Below are positions 11,725 to 24,494 of a stretch of 64,000 nt of DNA, piece by piece (the stretch's first letter is position 1; the number at the start of each line of letters is the position of its first letter). The notes below the pieces were generated by a model. The model did no database searches. It worked only from the letters and a program-made list of their open reading frames with translations, and was not told the DNA's origin. The DNA is taken from the NCBI GenBank assembly GCA_023213395.1, contig CM041465.1, forward strand, positions 190,285,741 through 190,349,740, read 5' to 3'. The DNA is from Cycas panzhihuaensis (Eukaryota; Cycadophyta). The position numbers were made by a program, and so were the translations under genes.

Positions 11725-11915
11725 TTGGCATAGCATAATTAGAGGTGATCATTTCCTACAAGTATATTGTATTATATTTTTATACATATTCTTTTATTTA
11801 TTATTCATTCATATGTATTCAATTTCATAGTCTTGTTAAATCCTATACATGTGTATGGCCATTTAGTTTCTTACAAGTGGTATCAGAGTATGTTTTATTT
11901 GCCCATGTTCTTTCA
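11474..11915 (+). repeat. Right LTR of D
   Basis: Starts tgggaatattagg after a purine-rich stretch and ends ttctttca at 11915. It contains the long TA run and tggtatcagagt at 11878, exactly 38 nt before the end, as in the left copy. Confidence 0.55.
11635..11721. repeat. (TA)n microsatellite
   Basis: About 43 uninterrupted TA units, inside the right LTR of D and at the position of the shorter run in the left LTR. Confidence 0.97.
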
Positions 11916-14900
11916 TTACCTCTTAGTTATTTTTCACACCATCTTTTCTACTTTATACTTTCTTATTCTTAAGTAGAACAATATTGACCTAAGAACATAT
12001 AGTAGAAGTAAGGTCTATCCAAAATAGCTACTAAAGGTATTATTTAATGTCTAATATTGAATTTTCAAACTAAAGCTTATAGAAATCTTGCAGGGGTATT
12101 AGCTAAATTCAATATAAGGGTTTTAGTAATTTTTAATGATGTGAATTATATAAAAAATAGTTTAAGTAGGTTCTATAAAAATATTTACTAGAGTAGTAGT
12201 ATTGATTAGATAAATATGCACATAAGAGTATTACTTTGGCTTAAATCCATCCCATCTAGGGGATAAATTTAGCAAATAAATTAACACATTTCCATTATTG
12301 TATCAGTCTCCTTAGACTATTTTAAAGGTGCTAAATTATAGCTTGGTTTATAGGGTTTAGTTACAGAAAGTCCATATTCCTTAAGGTTTGTGTGAGTCCT
12401 CTTGGTATTAAGAAGGAATTTATGTTAAGTGAGTTCCATTTTCTCTAAATTAGTGAGAGTTAAGAAAATCCTCTTGAGGTTTATGTGACTCTTATCCTTA
12501 TTTATCTTTATGTATACGAGTAATGCCTATATGGTATGGATTCACAACCTCATTTTTCATGAGTATTATATGGTATGAAACACACAACCCATTAAGATGA
12601 GAGATAGTGATCACACATATAGGATTATTATCATGCATTGCATGGTATAGAACATGCAAGTTAGTGTAAGAGATAGTCCAAAGAGATTGATTTAACATTG
12701 AGCCATATGTGGTATTATGTTTCTAAATAGAGTTATAGAAATTAAATGAAGTGGATAGTTTAGAAACAATTCTATGGTATTTTGTTATAATCTTATAATT
12801 GAAGAAGTCATTAGGATAAACTAAGGGCTAAGAGTTAAGTGATATACTAGTTCTTCAATATTCATATCATGTGCTACAACTAAAGGGTATTTTTCTCCTT
12901 AAGAATTCTATTGGTTGGGTGGTGAATCAATCATTTGAATTAGTTGGTCACTCTAGACTCACAGTCATATTAGCTTATGCATGATGAATCAATCATTTGT
13001 AACCATCCAACTTCTCAAGCCCAAGTCCAGGTCAAGGTCATGTTACCCCTTTAAGGAGTAACTATGAAAACATTTTCAACTTTTATAATGGCAATAGTGA
13101 TCAAAATAATATAGGAGGAAATAAATCAAGGCCACGATAGTGTTAGAGCCTGTGAAAATTTCAATAATAATAGTTACCTATAGGAGAATACATTTGGAGA
13201 ATATTCTTAGATCAAGATAATCTTATAGGTAATGGATCTTATGAGGATAATATCATGTGGAGAAGGTAGTTTATAGGAAAGTCCATTTGCATGATAGGTG
13301 ACTCATAGGAGAGGGTAAATTCCCACTCGCATCAAGGTTGGAACAAAAGAAATGATGAATTGGTTGAGATGCTTTATGGAAAAAGATAATTAAAGGAAAA
13401 TAAGATAAAAAAGGGAAGAATCCCACATCAAGTTTTCTTATATAAAAAGTATTCCACCTAAATTATTAATAAAGGAAAGAAGTTTCATGGATAAATCTGC
13501 ATGTGGGTTTGTATTTCATATCTTAAATATATGTCATGGGATATTTAATACCTATAAGGATAGAATCCTACATTCAAAGATAAGAATAAAGGAGACTAAA
13601 TTTGGACCCTTTATTAAACTATTATGGTTAAATATTAATCAAATACTTTTTGGTTCACATCATGATGATTTATTTTGATGGCATGAGATGAAAGATTTAA
13701 TCTCTAACAACTATTAATTTCGATAATATACAACAAGTAGATTCAAGCATGTCACATGATCAAAATAACTAGGATAATTATTTCAATCTACTTATCATTA
13801 TTTCAATCATTAAAAAAATTGAAAAATAATATATCATAAGGGGATGGGGATGGGTGGGGGAAGGGGAGGAATAGCTTATGAAGGTTAACAATAGCAAAGG
13901 AAAGGCTCTTACAATTTGAAAATAGAAATCTAATAAGCTATAGATTTCATAAATTCTACAAGTTGATAAGTAGAAGAAATTTAAAATATCAATTGTGAAT
14001 TATATTAGGGTAAGTTTGAACATCTCGAGCCAAAGGATATTAAAATAAGAGTAGTGAATGTAGAGTAAGATATAAAAGATTAGATTAACACAAATTAGGT
14101 TAATTCCCAAGGTATTTCCTTACCCTGAAATTATAGTCTTAGTTGTAAAATATCTAAGGGAGGATGCCAAGATCATCTTCACTGTAAATAGGGGTATAAT
14201 AGCTAACCTAATGCCATATCTTTTAAGAAATATCTTCAAGTCACATGAACCTAAGGTACTTGTTAATTAGTAGAATCTTAAGAGAGCCATAAAAAATGAT
14301 AGTGACTTAGCCAAAACCATATCAAGTTAAATGATGGCATCTTTAAAGAGGGACAAAAAGAGAGATAGATTGAAGGAAAGATTATTCAATAATAATGTTA
14401 GACTCTAGGTAATCATTTTGTCCAATTTTTTTTACTTCTCTGATGATTCCCAACATAAACTATTTCATGCATTCATCATTGCATAGTATCTCAGAGGAGA
14501 TTTTCTACTAGATTAGGCATAATTTCTTAGTAATTATTGGAATTTAGAATTTAAGTTTCATGCCATATTATGATGTAGTTATATTATAGTGAAAAAGATC
14601 TTATGTAAGTAGGAAGCAAGCCTATACAAGCTAGTATGAGCTAGTGATAGACCCACTATGTGAGCCAATATGTGGTGTAAATTATTAATCTAGAAGTCTA
14701 AGTATGTTATTTATGCTAGTGATATCTAATAAGAAATGAAGACATCAAGTCAATACCCAATTAGTACATGAAATAGGTAGTAGGTCTATACATTATAATA
14801 AGTGACAAATTAAACTAGGTATGAGGTATTATGATAACAAATGAGATGTTTGATATAAGGGTATATTAACAAGTATATTTATAAGTATGAGCTTTTATAG

Positions 14901-16100
14901 TAGTTGATGGGAATTTTAGTAAATATTTTATTAAACAAAATTATTTGCTTCTAAACAAAGAACAAACCCTTGAAGAAATTTTGAAGTCTATGCACCAACT
15001 AAAAATATAGTTTCTTATTTCGAATAAGCACATTGCCATTTTATTTAGATAGTTATGATATGTTAAAAATATAATCGATTCAATATAGAAGCCCCCTATA
15101 TGAATATACAACACTACCATATTGTTGCCTTAGAATCACTATGTTTTCTAAGTATCCCTCTAAGACACAAATGTCATTATAGTGAATATGAATTTGAACT
15201 CATACATAATCACCAAATTTATTATTATTTGGATATATAAGAAATATTTGTTATTTCCCTAAGCTAAAGTCTAAGCCCAAGCTTTTGTATATTGTATTGC
15301 ATTACCAAAAATTATGAGAAGGCATATTATATGGTTTCGCTAATGTCAATGGATAAAGATAGGTTGAAGGCATTCAAGAAGGCAAAAAGGGTAGATGGTC
15401 TAGTAATGGTATTAATAATCGACTTTATAAATCTTCCTAACATGGTTGAGCAAAGTAGTTATCTAGACTACCACTTCTAAATCATGAATTATGAGCATTG
15501 GTTTGAGAAAAAGGAGAAACCCTTGAATAGTCCTATAAAGAGTCACCGATGAAAAGGAGAAACCTAATTTGATCACCCACATCTATCTATATGTAAATTT
15601 TATAAATGATACCAATCTACTCTTTAATGAAAATACTAGGGGAAGGTTAAATTTTAGTTACTTCATAAATAAGTAGAGATCAAGTCACCTATACCATGAA
15701 GAAAGAGACAATTCATATAGAAGATAAAAAAGACAATTGATCATGGAGAATTTCTCATATAGAGAATTTTGACAAAGAGTAATTATTTTTTTATCATAAT
15801 AAAAATATTTTCATTTGATTTTTAAAATTAGATTATTTTTTTATAAAGATTTAAAATCCATGGATGTAAAAAATTATTAAATAGATTAATTTTTTTGCAT
15901 TTATAAAAATAAATTAAACTAATTTTAATAAATTTAAATTTCCATATAAGTCCCCTCCACTTTAGTAAATAATCATATAAATACAACATGTGACTAACAA
16001 ACCTAGCTAAAAGGGGCTTAACCTCATTTGTTAAGGGTCACATAAATTTTCATGATATATTAGCATATTTTTAGTATAAGTTTCCATTAAAATATCATTT
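11916..16100. other. AT-rich stretch without recognisable genes
   Basis: About 4.2 kb with only short open frames (longest 13487-13678 and 15292-15480), none recognisable. Around 13070-13340 a broken frame is Asn/Gly-rich like a retrotransposon gag tail, and around 14125-14260 a frame reads like a decayed protease-linker region, but neither carries a diagnostic motif. Probably very old retrotransposon debris. Confidence 0.4.
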
Positions 16101-16589
16101 TTTGCCATATTAGTTGCAATGGAAATAGAATTTTAAGATGGTCAAAATGAGTGGTTGTAAAGCATATTTTGGAAATCAGATGAAAGAAATATTAATTAGT
16201 GAAGTTAATTATAATGATTTAAACCTCATAAAAGATGTATTTTACGACATGTTTCAGATGTATTTTTGTGTATTTTTATGTTTTAAAAGGCTCTAAATAT
16301 GATGATGATCTTATTCTTAATTGATAATGAACAAATAAGGAAGTTTCATTTAAAGGTGATAATTTTAAGGCTTATTTATGATATTTAAAGGCTCAAACGA
16401 GAAGAAAATTTATAAAATGGGAATATATTTGATGAGATATTAATGTGGAAATTTTATACATATGTTAGACTTTAGAATCTCTTATGGAATTTATACATTT
16501 AATTTAGTGGAATTAGAGTCACTAATTAAATGCGATATTTACCTAGTTTGGATACATTTTTCTAATAAATATTTGACACTTGTTTAATG

Positions 16590-17604
16590 AATGATGATAC
16601 CACCTAATATTTATTAAAGAGCCTAGATTGATTGCTTGATAAAAAGGTAAGTTAATGATTGGGATTTCCACCTATTTATAAAACATAGAGAAAAGTTTCA
16701 TATGTTTATTACTTGGTATATTGATTTAGCTATTGATGTTATCTAACTAATATAGAAGACAAACATTTGTCAGTAAGAAATTTATCTCACTATGTATAAG
16801 AAGAGGCATAGAAACACATAATTTATGTATCTTTATTATAGCTAACTTATCTTAGCTAAGTAATTTGGCCTACTTCAATGGTTAGTATATTTTGATTATT
16901 AATTTCATGATGTTGGTATTGTATTTATGGTTACCAAAAGAAAGTTGTAAGTGTACAAAAGTTCCAATGAAGGTATCATATAAGATATTTGTTTATATAA
17001 AAGAGGTAAGATGAATAAAGCTACTCTTGTATAACACATAGATTATGTTGTTAATTTAATATACAAGAGGCAAGAGATTTCATGCTACTCAAGAAGGTAT
17101 TCATAAATGATGATACCACCTGAATTTATTAAAGAACCTAGATTAATTATTTCATAGAGAGATAAGTTAATGATTGGTATTTCCACATGTTTATAAAACA
17201 TAGAGAAAGGCATCATATGTTTATTACTTGGCATATTGATTTAGTTATTGATGTTATCCAACTCATATAGAAGATAAGCATTTATCAGTGAGAAATTTAT
17301 CTTACTATGTATGAGAAGAGGCATAGAAACACACAATTTATATTTCTTTATTATAGCTAACTTATCGTAACTGAGTAATTTTACCTACTCCAAGGGTTAG
17401 CATATTTTTATTATTAATTTGATGATGTTGGTATTATATTTATGGTTACCAAAAAAAAGTTGCAAGTGTACAAAAGTGCCAATGAGGTAGCATATAAGAT
17501 ATTTACTTATATAAAATAGATAATATGAATGAAGCTACGCTTGTATAACACATAGATTGTGTTATTAATTTTGTATAGAAGAGGCAAGAGATTTCATGCT
17601 ACTC
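16590..17604. repeat. 516-bp tandem duplication inside C
   Basis: Two adjacent copies, 16590-17105 and 17106-17604, both start aatgatgataccacct and end gcaagagatttcatgctactc. They differ at many single positions, so the duplication is old but is easy to align throughout. No coding sense is visible in either copy. Confidence 0.92.
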
Positions 17605-18185
17605 TTATTTGTTGATGAACCATATACAAGAAGCACATTCTATAGAATAAGTGATTATAATGACTGGTTACCCATGTATTTTAATAGATGGTTATTATTT
17701 TATATGGACATCAATAAGTATTTTTTATTATTTGAGATTATTGATGACTAGTTAACTGATTATAATTGATAGTAGCTTTACAAGTGAAGATAAAAAGATG
17801 TTTAGAAAAACACTTTATATAATTATAACAGTGAATGTTATGTATATTGGTTGATATGGATGATTGATGATTGGTTTATATTTACAAGTTTGTTATTCAT
17901 AGTTAGTTACTAATGATCGCATATGACTATAGGTTGATTATATGTATTATAAGTTAATGATTATGAGAAATAATCATCATGATGATTAACATATATATAG
18001 GTTATATGTGATGATGTACGTTATAGATTAAGATAACGTTATTTAGTTCAATATTAATTTTGATACAAATTTATAGATTCTAGTATATAGGAAAAATAAA
18101 TGATAATGAAAACCAAGGAAATAAAGATATGAAGACATTAAAGACTAGAAAACCAAATTTGAAGATACTAAACATTAAAGGGAAA

Positions 18186-18580
18186 TGTTGGAATATACGA
18201 TTATTCATATATCTAATATTTAATATTAATGATAGTGGACCCATATAAAATCCCTCACTAAATACATTAATAATGCACACTTATTCATATAAGCATCATA
18301 TTGGATGATGTAAAGGCTCTAAAGATATAGTAGGCTACTCATAAGATGGTAGATGTATGAATTTGATATCTAAAGAGGAGCTCCTAACTCCAACCTTCTC
18401 CTATGGTTTTCTCTATACTAGTTTCTCCATGTATAAATATATTCTCCGTTATGGTTCATGCTTCTTATATTTCATACTTTATATTCATATTATTTCTTTA
18501 TCTATGTATATTTCTCATGATATATTTCATTATATATACATACTTGATATGCTTCATTTTTATTTCTCTTAAATATAAGA
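18186..18580 (+). repeat. 3' LTR of C
   Basis: Starts TGTTGGAATATACG after the purine tract. It shares with the B LTRs the order tgcac..cttattcat, ggatgatgt, actcat(a/g)a, cctaactcca, atggttt and ccatgtataaat. Its right edge is taken as the start of G at 18581. Confidence 0.6.
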
Positions 18581-18962
18581 TGATAAAATCATCCAAGATC
18601 TAAGAATCCATGTGCTCATAGTATAAAAGAAGGCTAAACTATGGAAATAATATAGAAAATATTCAAATAAATGAGTAGAACTAAGATAGTTGAAATTTTA
18701 CAAGTAAATTAGTTACCACGTGAGGATCCAAACTGGTAGAGTTTTTGCATATACTCAAAATCCATATATAAATGAATAGTGTGAGGCTTAATTTATAAGC
18801 ATTCCATCAAGACTTTTAATAATACAATTAGTCAACTAAGTAGCATATATGACAAACCTAACATGAATATAAACCATGATTAAATTTACATTAAGGGTCC
18901 TTTAAAGTATGAAATACATACATAATATACATGAAATATAATGAAATAAAGTTGATATTACA
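18581..18962 (-). repeat. 3' LTR of G
   Basis: Aligns base for base with 24495-24876, for example 'ccaagatctaagaat', 'actcaaaatccatat' and 'aatatacat.gaatataatgaaataaa'. The outer minus-strand end lies at 18581. Confidence 0.85.
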
Positions 18963-18989
18963 TAATTATTTAATGGTAGCTTTATTTTT

Positions 18990-19470
18990 TTTATATTGAG
19001 GTCATATCAAAATTGCTTAAACTTTGGTTTACCAAGTACTTTGGTGAAGATATCTACAACATAGTCTTTAGTTGGTCAGTGAACTCAATTGATGAAGCTA
19101 TCGAAAGGTTGTTGTAAGTGATCTTCTTTTGTGAGATTTCCATTTGAGAAGGCACTCGTTAATACTGAGTGAGCTTTATAATACTCAATAGGGCTATTAG
19201 CATGAAATCTTACTTTATAAAGCCTTTTATATTTAACCAACTTCTTTTTAGATGACGACTCTATCGGGTCCCAAGTTTTAATTTTTATGATAGAGTTCAT
19301 CTCTTCATCCATAGTTGCTTTCCATGTTTGGTCTTTGATTGTCTTCTCAAATATAGAAGGCTTAGGTGTTTTTAGGATATGTGCCATTAAGGAAAAATTT
19401 ATAGAGTATCTCATACTTGAATGCCTTTTGGTAGCTATGGGAGAAGGAGGGGGAGCATCCTTTAACAACT
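18990..19470 (-). pseudogene. RT and RNase H fragments of G with two internal deletions
   Basis: On the minus strand the copia RT start is clear (FEKTIKDQTWKATMDEEMNS, KTWD, LYKVRFHANSPIEYYKAH). It then jumps to the downstream motif AFSNGNLTKEDHLQQP (canonical AFLxGxLxEEVYMxQPPGF), skipping about 40 residues. It jumps again to the RNase H tail TKDYVVDIFTKVLGKPKF near 19000-19070. The catalytic YVDD of RT and the RNase H active site are missing, so G needed a partner to move. Confidence 0.8.
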
Positions 19471-19499
19471 ATTAAACCCACATAGGAGGTGGTTGAATT

Positions 19500-20830
19500 T
19501 TAGCAGCTTCCACCTCAAGGTCATCAGCTAAAATAGTTGGCATAGTTATGCTTGCTTATGTTGTTAATGTGGAGGCTATTAGAATTTATAAAGGACATAT
19601 AGTATAGGAGGAGGTTGGAACTGGTATCTCCATAATTTATCCGAGAGGCACTTGAGATACCTAAACTTCATCTACTGTTATAAACTAAGTTTGAGATAGA
19701 TTTAGGTCATTTGTATCCTTTATAAATATTACGTCCTAAGTTGTGTATGATTGGTTCCCAACCATGTCAAACACTTTGTAGGCTTTATAACTAAGTACAA
19801 AGCTAAGGAAGATGTATTTAGGCTCTTATCATTAGGCTTATTTCTATTCTCCTTTGGAACAAGTATATATGTTGTGTATCTAAATGTCTTCAAGTATACA
19901 ACAGTTGATTTCAGTCCTGACCAAGCTTTCTCAAGAGTGATGTTCCTAACCGTGATTGTGGAACTTACATTAGTTAGGTATATAGCAGTTATAATTACAT
20001 CAACCTAAAATCTAGTGGTAAGATTAGTAGTACTAAGCATGGCTTTTCTTTTATTCACCAATGTCTAGTTCATCCTTTTGACTACACCATTTTATTATTG
20101 TATGTAAGGTATTAAAAATTAACATTGGATACCATGTTCCTTACAAAAGTTATTGAATTAATTAGAGATATACTCGCCACTATTATTAGATCTTAGGCTC
20201 TTGATTATCATACCACTCTCATTTTTAACTATAGCTTTAAACTCTTTGAATTTATCTAGGGCTTGGTACTTGCTTCTTAAGAAGTAAACCCATAATTTCT
20301 TGAAAAAGTCATATATGAATGTCGTGAAATACAAGCTCCCATTGAGTGATTAGATTAACATGGACCAACAGACGTCTAAGTGGACCAACTCCAATACTTG
20401 TGAGGCTCTCTGTGCATTCTTGGAAGGGAAATTTTCTCTTAATTACTTTTCCTTTAGGCATGCCTCATAGATACTACCATATCTCTTAATTTTGGGTAAA
20501 GCATGTACCGTTTAAAGCCTAAACATTAGGTTCAAGCTTTGTATGTTTAAGTGACCTAAGCATTGATGCCATAATTGGTCTTTGGAGCTATTTGAAGTAA
20601 CCTCTTCTTCTAAATGAGAGTATTCTCTAGGTTCCTACATATAAGATGATTCTTCAAATATTACATCTTTTCCCTTATCAAGATGAGTACTCTGGGCCAT
20701 TGAGCAAGATTCATTTTGTTGACTAGCGGCAAGGGGGATACCATCCAACCTATGTAAACTACTATCTTTATATCCTTTGGCCATATATTTTCTAGTTTTA
20801 TGTTCTATGATGGTATAGATACCTTAACTA
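19500..20830 (-). pseudogene. Copia integrase of G, decayed
   Basis: Minus-strand frames give the block before and in the core, for example a KFKEF-type stretch near 20240 and the equivalent of 'VYFLKxKY' near 20270-20300. The copia-typical spacing to the GAG-pre-integrase block at 20848-21057 is kept. Frames shift often. Catalytic residues could not all be placed by eye. Confidence 0.6.
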
Positions 20831-20847
20831 AAGAGGACATCATGGTT

Positions 20848-21057
20848 CTACTTATCCATTTGACTAATGGAAAGTAGGTTAAACTTTATTTGTGGAATAA
20901 GGAACACATTATTGATATGGTGCCTGATGTTAGAATCATTTATTGCTATTAGAGCCCTACTAATTTTGGTCATATCATATGTCAAGTTATCATTGAATGT
21001 GACTGCTCGGGTGCTCATTTGGTAGGTCTCTTCTAACATCTTTTCTGATCCAATCAT
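20848..21057 (-). pseudogene. Protease end and GAG-pre-integrase start of G
   Basis: The 69-residue frame ends in NVFLIPQIKFNLLSISQ, the hallmark 'V.yVP.l..NLlS.sql' of copia polyproteins just after the protease. The protease Asp motif lies upstream on the minus strand and is not legible. Confidence 0.75.
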
Positions 21058-21229
21058 ATATCTAGTTATACTTAAGTCAAGGAGCTATCAGTTATCATCA
21101 AGTTAAGAAGATAGAGTTGTAAAGAATAGGTTGTAGGAGGGGAAATCTTAGTTGTCTCCTATATTGCCTCCTTATTGTTGAATATTGTGTTAGTTCCTTT
21201 GATTCCTATTGGTGAATTATTACCTATTC

Positions 21230-21480
21230 TATGGTCTTTAGCTCTAAGTAGGTCTTGGATTCCAATTTTGTTGGTAAAATTAGCCCTGTGGTGGCACTCC
21301 TTATGAATAGAAATAGCTCCTTATTGTGAAATAAGGCCACCTTGTTAAAAATAGGGGGTTCCTTATTATAAAATTGGGCCTCCTTATTGTGGATAAAGGG
21401 CTCCTTATGGAGGGAATAGTCCTCCTTATTAATAACTTTACCTTTATTGATGGTAGCTTGGTCCATCTTACTACTAAGAA
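21230..21480 (-). repeat. Coding minisatellite in G gag: NKE repeats
   Basis: About seven imperfect units of roughly 24-30 bp based on ctccttatt(g/a)... On the minus strand they translate into repeats of the type (H/Y/F)NKE(A/P/L), for example HNKEAQF, YNKEPPIF, HNKELFLF. They sit directly after the zinc-knuckle remnant of gag. Confidence 0.75.
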
Positions 21481-21599
21481 GGTGCTCCTTATTAATAAAA
21501 TGGCATTGTTGGTTGATAATATAGGGTATCTTGTTAGAAGCTAAGCCTATAAAATTAGCTCATTTAATTTTGTAAGATTTGTAAATCAAATTAATATCT

Positions 21600-22460
21600 C
21601 CTGTATTTAATAATAAGATGACCTATTTTTCCATAATAAAGGTAGGTGACATTTGGTCTACTTTGCTGGTTCTTTTATAGTTGAGATTGTGGTTATTACT
21701 CAAATTACTGAGGCTGTTGACTTGGATTGGAGGAGGTAATAATTAAATATTATTACTACTAAGTTGGATACTAATTTGGGTCTTAAAAAATGTTGAGGGA
21801 GCCTAGCTATTAAATAAGGTTTTGGAGCTCACTAGGCTATTAAGCTAGCTTTTGTACAGTCTTACCTTTTTTAAATTATGAGTTGCAAAGGCAGGGGCTA
21901 AGTTAGAAGTAGATATAACCTCAAGTTGATTGAGAATGCTATCTTTACATAAAAAGAGCCTCTCAAAGGTGATTAAATCTATTTTTGAATAGTTGTCATG
22001 AAGTTTAGAGATAAAGTTATTGTATTCCATGGGTAGAATATTTATGATGCTAGATATTATATCACGACCTAAAGGTGGTTCACCTAGGATTATCAATTGG
22101 TTTATAATGGTCTTTATTTCAATTAAATAGGCTATAATAATACTTGTAAAAGGAATAAAAAACATGCATTCTTTAAGGGTCAAGGACTTAGATTCATCGT
22201 TTCTCTCATAGAGGGCATAAAGAATGATCCATACCTCATAAGAGGTTCAGGCTATCTTGATATGTTGGTCCACTTGGTCTTTAATTGCTAAGTGGAGGAA
22301 GGACAAGGCAATATTATCCTTAGCTTTAAAATTAGCTAAGGCTATAAGATTTCGAGGAATTATGGTGTCAAGGTCATTAGGGTCTTATGTCGGTCTAGGT
22401 AGGGGTATGTTCCCATTAACATATGGCTAAAAATCATTTATGATAAGTAGATTTTTAACT
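21600..22460 (-). pseudogene. Copia gag (UBN2 type) of G with zinc-knuckle remnant
   Basis: Minus-strand frames read IALANFKAKDNIALSFLHLA, then a Trp-containing EVWIILYALYE block, then YLIEIKTIINQLIILGEPP with SSIINILPMEYNNFI, the usual copia gag order. Near 21615-21650 YYGKIGHLIIKY matches the CCHC knuckle frame with its Cys residues changed to Tyr. The largest open piece is 21845-22183. Several stops and at least one frameshift. Confidence 0.8.
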
Positions 22461-24482
22461 TATTTTTTTAAGAAATGAAATTATTGATACTATTAAGTTT
22501 AATTATATTAAATAATAATATTTTTGCTACCATTTTTTTAACTTTTTTTTTTCTCTAATCTTTAAAGTTTATGTGCTTATGTACTAATTTACCTAGAGGG
22601 CTGCTAAACTAGAATTCTAAGTTTAAAGGGTCTCTAAGAAAGTTCTCAGTTATTATCATGTCTTGTAGTGCATGCCTACAAGTGAAAAACTAGGGACCTT
22701 ATATACTGGTATGTGAGATCAAAGCATTATATATCTTAGTATGTGAGCTATAATAAAGGTCAATGATGCCCCTAATTTGTGTCTCTACATATGCCAGACA
22801 TATGCCTAAAAATAGATGTAGTGGTGAGAACTTAACTAACTAAGATACTCACCCACTCTAGGTCTAGTTTGGTCTCTAATCTCCAATAGGAAAATTTTCA
22901 CCTCAACCTACCCTTAATACACTTGATAGCCAAAGGTTTCCTCAACAAATTAGAGGGAGACTAGTAGTGTATGTAGAGTGGTAACTTCAGGGGTCCTAAA
23001 CATTCCCCTTGCAAGGCTGGTAAAGATGTGGTTAATTTAAGAGTTATCTTATTTAATATGATAATGTTGATTTTATAATGTGACTTATTATAAATAAAGA
23101 TACCTTTTTTAACAAAATAACTAAAAAATAAGATGAAAATAAAAGAAATTAAAGGATAATTAAGGGCTTATAATTCTCTTTAAGTGGGCTTGTACAAAAA
23201 AGAGCCACTTCAATCTTCCAAGGGTGACACCTATAAAATAACCAATTCTAAGCACTTTATTATCCTGAAAAATAGATTAAGATAACTAATTAAAGGTTAA
23301 TCAACATCATAAAATAGCAAAAGAACTTTTGAAAAATAGAATTTATCCTTTAAAATATGGGAGAAAGGTCTAAAGTAGCTCAAACATCAAGCTCAACTTT
23401 GGTAGCCTATAAATTTGCAAAATAGGCTTAAATTAGGCTCATTAAAGCCCTCTAAGTCCTTTTTCTGATTATCTAAATGGTTTAAAAAATGGACCCTAGT
23501 TGTAAACTTATTAAAAAAAAGGTATAAGTACCCCATTATGGATCAAATTTGAGATAAATGGGCTTAATCCCCTTTAAAAAGTATTACTTGGTCACCTACT
23601 AACTACATAGAAGCACTTGCTGACATAGTTAAGGGACTAATAGACCCAAAATTTTATCAAAGGTGATCTAAACTTTTTTATTAAAATAAAACAATGTAAA
23701 ATAACATAAGAAAATTTAAGACTCATCCTTTTTACTAAAGATTAAGATCATATAAGAGTGAACATCACCAAATTAAGGGTGTTAGTCATCAAAATCAGAA
23801 GAAATTTAAATCCATTTTGATTTCAGGGATTAATATTAAAACTTAATAAGAAAACATAAAAATTTTTGAATAAAAAGGAGTCATAGAGGTGCACATCCTA
23901 CGCACAACCACATGCAACCTGTGAGGGGAACGAGAGCCTGAAAGCCAAAGATTTTTTATGGTGTTCTTTTTTAAACTATTTGAGGGGGCACATAGGGCTT
24001 AGAGGAGGCTAATGGAAGGTATTTTGATGCAAAATAAGTCCCAAATGAGTATAAATAGGCTATTAATTGTATGGACACTCTATGAATAAAATTAGACAAA
24101 AATATTCTTTGATCAATAGAAAACTCTTTCGAATGGACTCTTATAGATTGTAGATGAGGATAACATACCACTAAAGAGGAAGATGAAGATCCAACAAGCA
24201 ATTTTATCCTCATCTAGATTTGAAATAACTTAAAAATGGGCCATTTCATTCATTATTGATAGAAAAATGAAACTCTAATTATATATGGCTATAAATAGGC
24301 TAAGTATTAGGAATATGATACTAAAATAAGATAAAGAAGGCTTCCACTCATATCAAAACAACTATATGCACTGATAATTAGGAGAAAGACTGAGAAAATA
24401 TGAGATTAGGGTGCCATTATGAGGAAACAAACCTTCATTCTTTACTATTTTCCTAAAAAAATTTAAACCAAAACATATGCAA
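22461..24482 (-). other. Long 5' leader of G, no genes seen
   Basis: About 2 kb between the primer binding site and gag with no open frame of interest on either strand. Unusually long for a copia leader; it may contain an unrecognised insertion or a decayed spacer. Confidence 0.4.
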
Positions 24483-24494
24483 GCTCTGATACCA
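24483..24494 (-). promoter_or_regulatory. Primer binding site of G
   Basis: On the minus strand TGGTATCAGAGC directly follows the LTR end, the standard copia site complementary to the 3' end of initiator Met tRNA. Confidence 0.9.

Larger units (their letters stand above)
9270..11915 (+). mobile_element. D: non-autonomous LTR element
   Basis: Two direct repeats (about 9270-9591 and 11474-11915) flank 1.9 kb without coding capacity. Both contain a TA microsatellite, then matching sequence from 'atttggtataatacaattagaggtgat' or its counterpart, and a TGGTAT(C/T)AGAG motif. A second motif, ttgatatcaaagctta at 9593, follows the left repeat where a copia primer binding site would be. The left repeat seems truncated at its 5' end. 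I find no target duplication. Confidence 0.6.
16100..18580 (+). mobile_element. C: remnant of a non-autonomous LTR element related to B
   Basis: The internal sequence at 17600-18185 matches the internal sequence of B at 59780-60254. Shared parts are a 'ttgtttatatggac' stretch, 'aggtgaagataaa.aag' and 'gatatgaagacat.aaga...aaacatta'. The LTR at 18186-18580 matches the LTRs of B through 'cctaactcca.cttctcc.atggttt'. A purine tract (attaaagggaaa, 18174-18185) precedes the LTR. No 5' LTR is recognisable, and the right side is cut by element G. Confidence 0.6.
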
